Source of the DNA: Pseudomonas xantholysinigenes
Lineage (GTDB): Bacteria > Pseudomonadota > Gammaproteobacteria > Pseudomonadales > Pseudomonadaceae
Direction of reading: 5' to 3'
Length of the DNA: 64,000 nt
Assembly (NCBI RefSeq): GCF_014268885.2
Contig: NZ_CP077095.1
Span: 1,989,501-2,053,500 of the forward strand
Shown here one piece after another: positions 60,867-64,000 of this stretch; positions within the stretch are counted from its first letter, which is position 1; every line of letters starts with the position of its first letter. A program made the translations under genes and the position numbers. Under the pieces are notes generated by a model, which was not told the DNA's origin, made no database searches, and worked only from the letters and a program-made list of their open reading frames with translations.

Positions 60867-62399
60867 TTACCGGGCCGAAGCGAGTTGAGTGAAAGCGGAA
60901 CCGAGCCACTGCTGCACACCGCTCATGGTGGCGGCAGAGGTGTCGAGGAACGGCTGCGGATACACGCCCAGCAGGATCAGCAGGCCAGCCAGGCCCAGCA
61001 CCATGATCAGCTCGCGGCTGTCCATGCCGGCCAGCACGGTGTCGGCCTTGGCCGGACCGAAGTAGGCGCGGTGGATCATGATCAGCGAGTACACCGAACC
61101 GAACACCAGGCCGGTGGTGGCGATCACGGTGATCCACGGTACATGGGCGAAGCTGCCGATCAGGATCAGGAACTCGCCGACGAAGTTGCCGGTGCCCGGC
61201 AGGCCCAGCGAGGCGGCAGCGAAGAACAGGCTGATGGCGGGTAGGTAAGCGATGCGGTGCCACAGGCCACCCATCTGACGCATGTCACGGGTGTGCAGGC
61301 GCTCGTACAACTGGCCGGACAGGATGAACAGCGCGGCGGCCGACAGGCCGTGGGCCAGCATCTGGATCACCGCGCCCTGCAGGGCCTGCTGGCTGCCGGA
61401 GTAGATACCGATCAGCACGAAGCCCATGTGCGAAACGCTGGAGAAGGCGATCAGGCGCTTGATGTCGGTCTGCGCGAAGGCCAGGAAGGCACCGTAGAAG
61501 ATACCGATCAGGCCCAGGGTCATGGCGATCGGCGCGAACTCGGCCGAGGCGTTCGGGAACAGCGGCAGGGCGAAGCGCAGCAGGCCGTAGGCCGCGGTCT
61601 TCAGCAGGATACCGGCCAGGTCCACGGAACCTGCGGTCGGTGCCTGGGCGTGGGCGTCAGGCAGCCAGGAGTGGAACGGCACCACCGGCAGCTTCACCGC
61701 GAAGGCGATGAAGAAGCCCAGCATCAGGATGTACTCGACGCCGGCCGGCAGCTCGGCCTTGAGCAGGTCGCTGTAGTTGAAGGTGATCACCCCGGTGCTG
61801 TTGTAGTTGACCAGCACCAGGCCGAGGATCGCCACCAGCATGATCAGGCCGCTGGCCTGGGTGAAGATGAAGAACTTGGTTGCCGCGTAGATCCGGGTCT
61901 TCTTGCCATCGGCCGAGCTGTGACCCCAGAGCGCGATGAGGAAGTACATCGGCACCAGCATCATTTCCCAGAAGAAGAAGAACAGGAACAGGTCCAGGGC
62001 CAGGAACACACCGACCACGCCGCCGAGGATCCACATCAGGTTGAGGTGGAAGAAGCCGACGTGGCGCTGGATCTCTTTCCACGAGCACAGCACCGACAGC
62101 ACGCCGAGCAGGCCGGTGAGCAGGATCATCAGCAGCGACAGGCCATCGAGGGCCAGGTGGATGCTGATGCCGAAGCGCTTGATCCACTCGACCTTGTATT
62201 CGAGGGCCCAGGCAGGTTCGGCGCCCGGGGTCGGGGCCAGCGTGTAGTTACCGGTCGCCCACAGCCACAGGCCGATGCCAAGCAGCAGGGACATGGTCAG
62301 CAGCGCGATCCAGCGCGGCAGGGTGGCGCCGAAGCGCTCACCCAGCCAGCACAGGAAGCCGCCGATGAAGGGGATCAGGATCAGCCAAGGCAAAATCAT
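60867..62399 (-). CDS. nuoM: NADH-quinone oxidoreductase subunit M
   Basis: A 510-residue proton-pumping subunit of complex I. Typical motifs: FFLFFWEMMLVPMYFLIALW-type segment (LFLFFFFWEMMLVPMYFLIA), FAVKLPVVPFHSWLPDAHAQ (with the conserved Lys) and AFAQTDIKRLIAFSSVSHMG. The protein has about 14 membrane helices. It starts at ATG 62399 (MILPWLILIPFIGGFLCWL), 40 bases after nuoL and 8 bases before nuoN, within the operon. It is one of three antiporter-like modules (NuoL, NuoM, NuoN). Confidence 0.97.
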   Translation of the reverse strand: MILPWLILIPFIGGFLCWLGERFGATLPRWIALLTMSLLLGIGLWLWATGNYTLAPTPGAEPAWALEYKVEWIKRFGISIHLALDGLSLLMILLTGLLGVLSVLCSWKEIQRHVGFFHLNLMWILGGVVGVFLALDLFLFFFFWEMMLVPMYFLIALWGHSSADGKKTRIYAATKFFIFTQASGLIMLVAILGLVLVNYNSTGVITFNYSDLLKAELPAGVEYILMLGFFIAFAVKLPVVPFHSWLPDAHAQAPTAGSVDLAGILLKTAAYGLLRFALPLFPNASAEFAPIAMTLGLIGIFYGAFLAFAQTDIKRLIAFSSVSHMGFVLIGIYSGSQQALQGAVIQMLAHGLSAAALFILSGQLYERLHTRDMRQMGGLWHRIAYLPAISLFFAAASLGLPGTGNFVGEFLILIGSFAHVPWITVIATTGLVFGSVYSLIMIHRAYFGPAKADTVLAGMDSRELIMVLGLAGLLILLGVYPQPFLDTSAATMSGVQQWLGSAFTQLASAR

Positions 62400-62439
62400 G
62401 ACGGGTTGGTTTCCTTTGGCAAAGTCGCAAGATTCATAG

Positions 62440-64000
<1,561 letters not shown>

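Overview
The window is about 64 kb of high-GC chromosome from a fluorescent Pseudomonas, most likely a member of the Pseudomonas putida group. The evidence is the gene content (liu leucine/isovalerate genes, GlgE-TreS-GlgB glycogen set, Csu-type pili, prrF sRNA, DUF6124, copAB), many REP palindromes of the P. putida kind (core around GTAGGAGCGGCCTTG or CGCGGGTAAACCCGCTCCCAC), and an IS110-family element inserted in a REP pair. Both ends cut genes: acnB at the left, nuoL at the right. I see no prophage, CRISPR array or large genomic island, so most of the window is ordinary chromosome with a few notable details.

Layout. 1-15.5 kb: acnB, a DUF1289 protein, an unrecognised protein, queD, a patatin-like lipase, a PepSY-PepSY-response regulator-sensor kinase operon, an HPP/CBS membrane protein, a LysR regulator, a leucine-rich-repeat protein kinase, prpE, zapE, a YdcH-like protein and tRNA-Gln. 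15.7-20.8 kb: a red-light signalling operon (bacteriophytochrome kinase, single-domain receiver, hybrid kinase). 21.1-27.4 kb: a seven-gene Csu-type chaperone-usher pilus operon. 27.5-31 kb: a metallocarboxypeptidase, a short protein joining sigma region 4 to a FecR N-terminal domain, the Fur-regulated sRNA PrrF, a DUF6124 protein and a LexA-like repressor that has lost its protease dyad.

31.3-39.5 kb: leucine/isovalerate catabolism (liuA, liuB, liuC, liuD) divergent from an acyl-CoA synthetase, with two LiuR-type operators between them, then an acyl carrier protein and a small proline-rich protein. 39.7-47.4 kb: the GlgE route from trehalose to alpha-glucan (glgE, treS-maltokinase, glgB). 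47.5-52.3 kb: an alpha/beta hydrolase, a YqaA-like protein, a DUF411 copper-binding protein and copAB with a cop box. 53-55.6 kb: trhP and an AI-2E family transporter sharing an upstream region with a perfect ANR/FNR box. 55.7-56.9 kb: the IS110 element. 57.1-64 kb: a TonB-dependent receptor and the end of the nuo operon (nuoL, nuoM, nuoN).

The most striking observation is in the IS110 element. Its 237-nt non-coding end, on the transposase strand, can be folded by eye into a 5' hairpin and two larger stem-loops. The internal loops of the first carry short segments matching the two sides of the REP target. Those of the second match the two ends of the element. This is the architecture described for IS110 bridge RNAs, and the junctions imply a CT core dinucleotide. 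Coordinates of starts were chosen from Shine-Dalgarno spacing where possible; all functional calls are from reading the sequence, without database searches.
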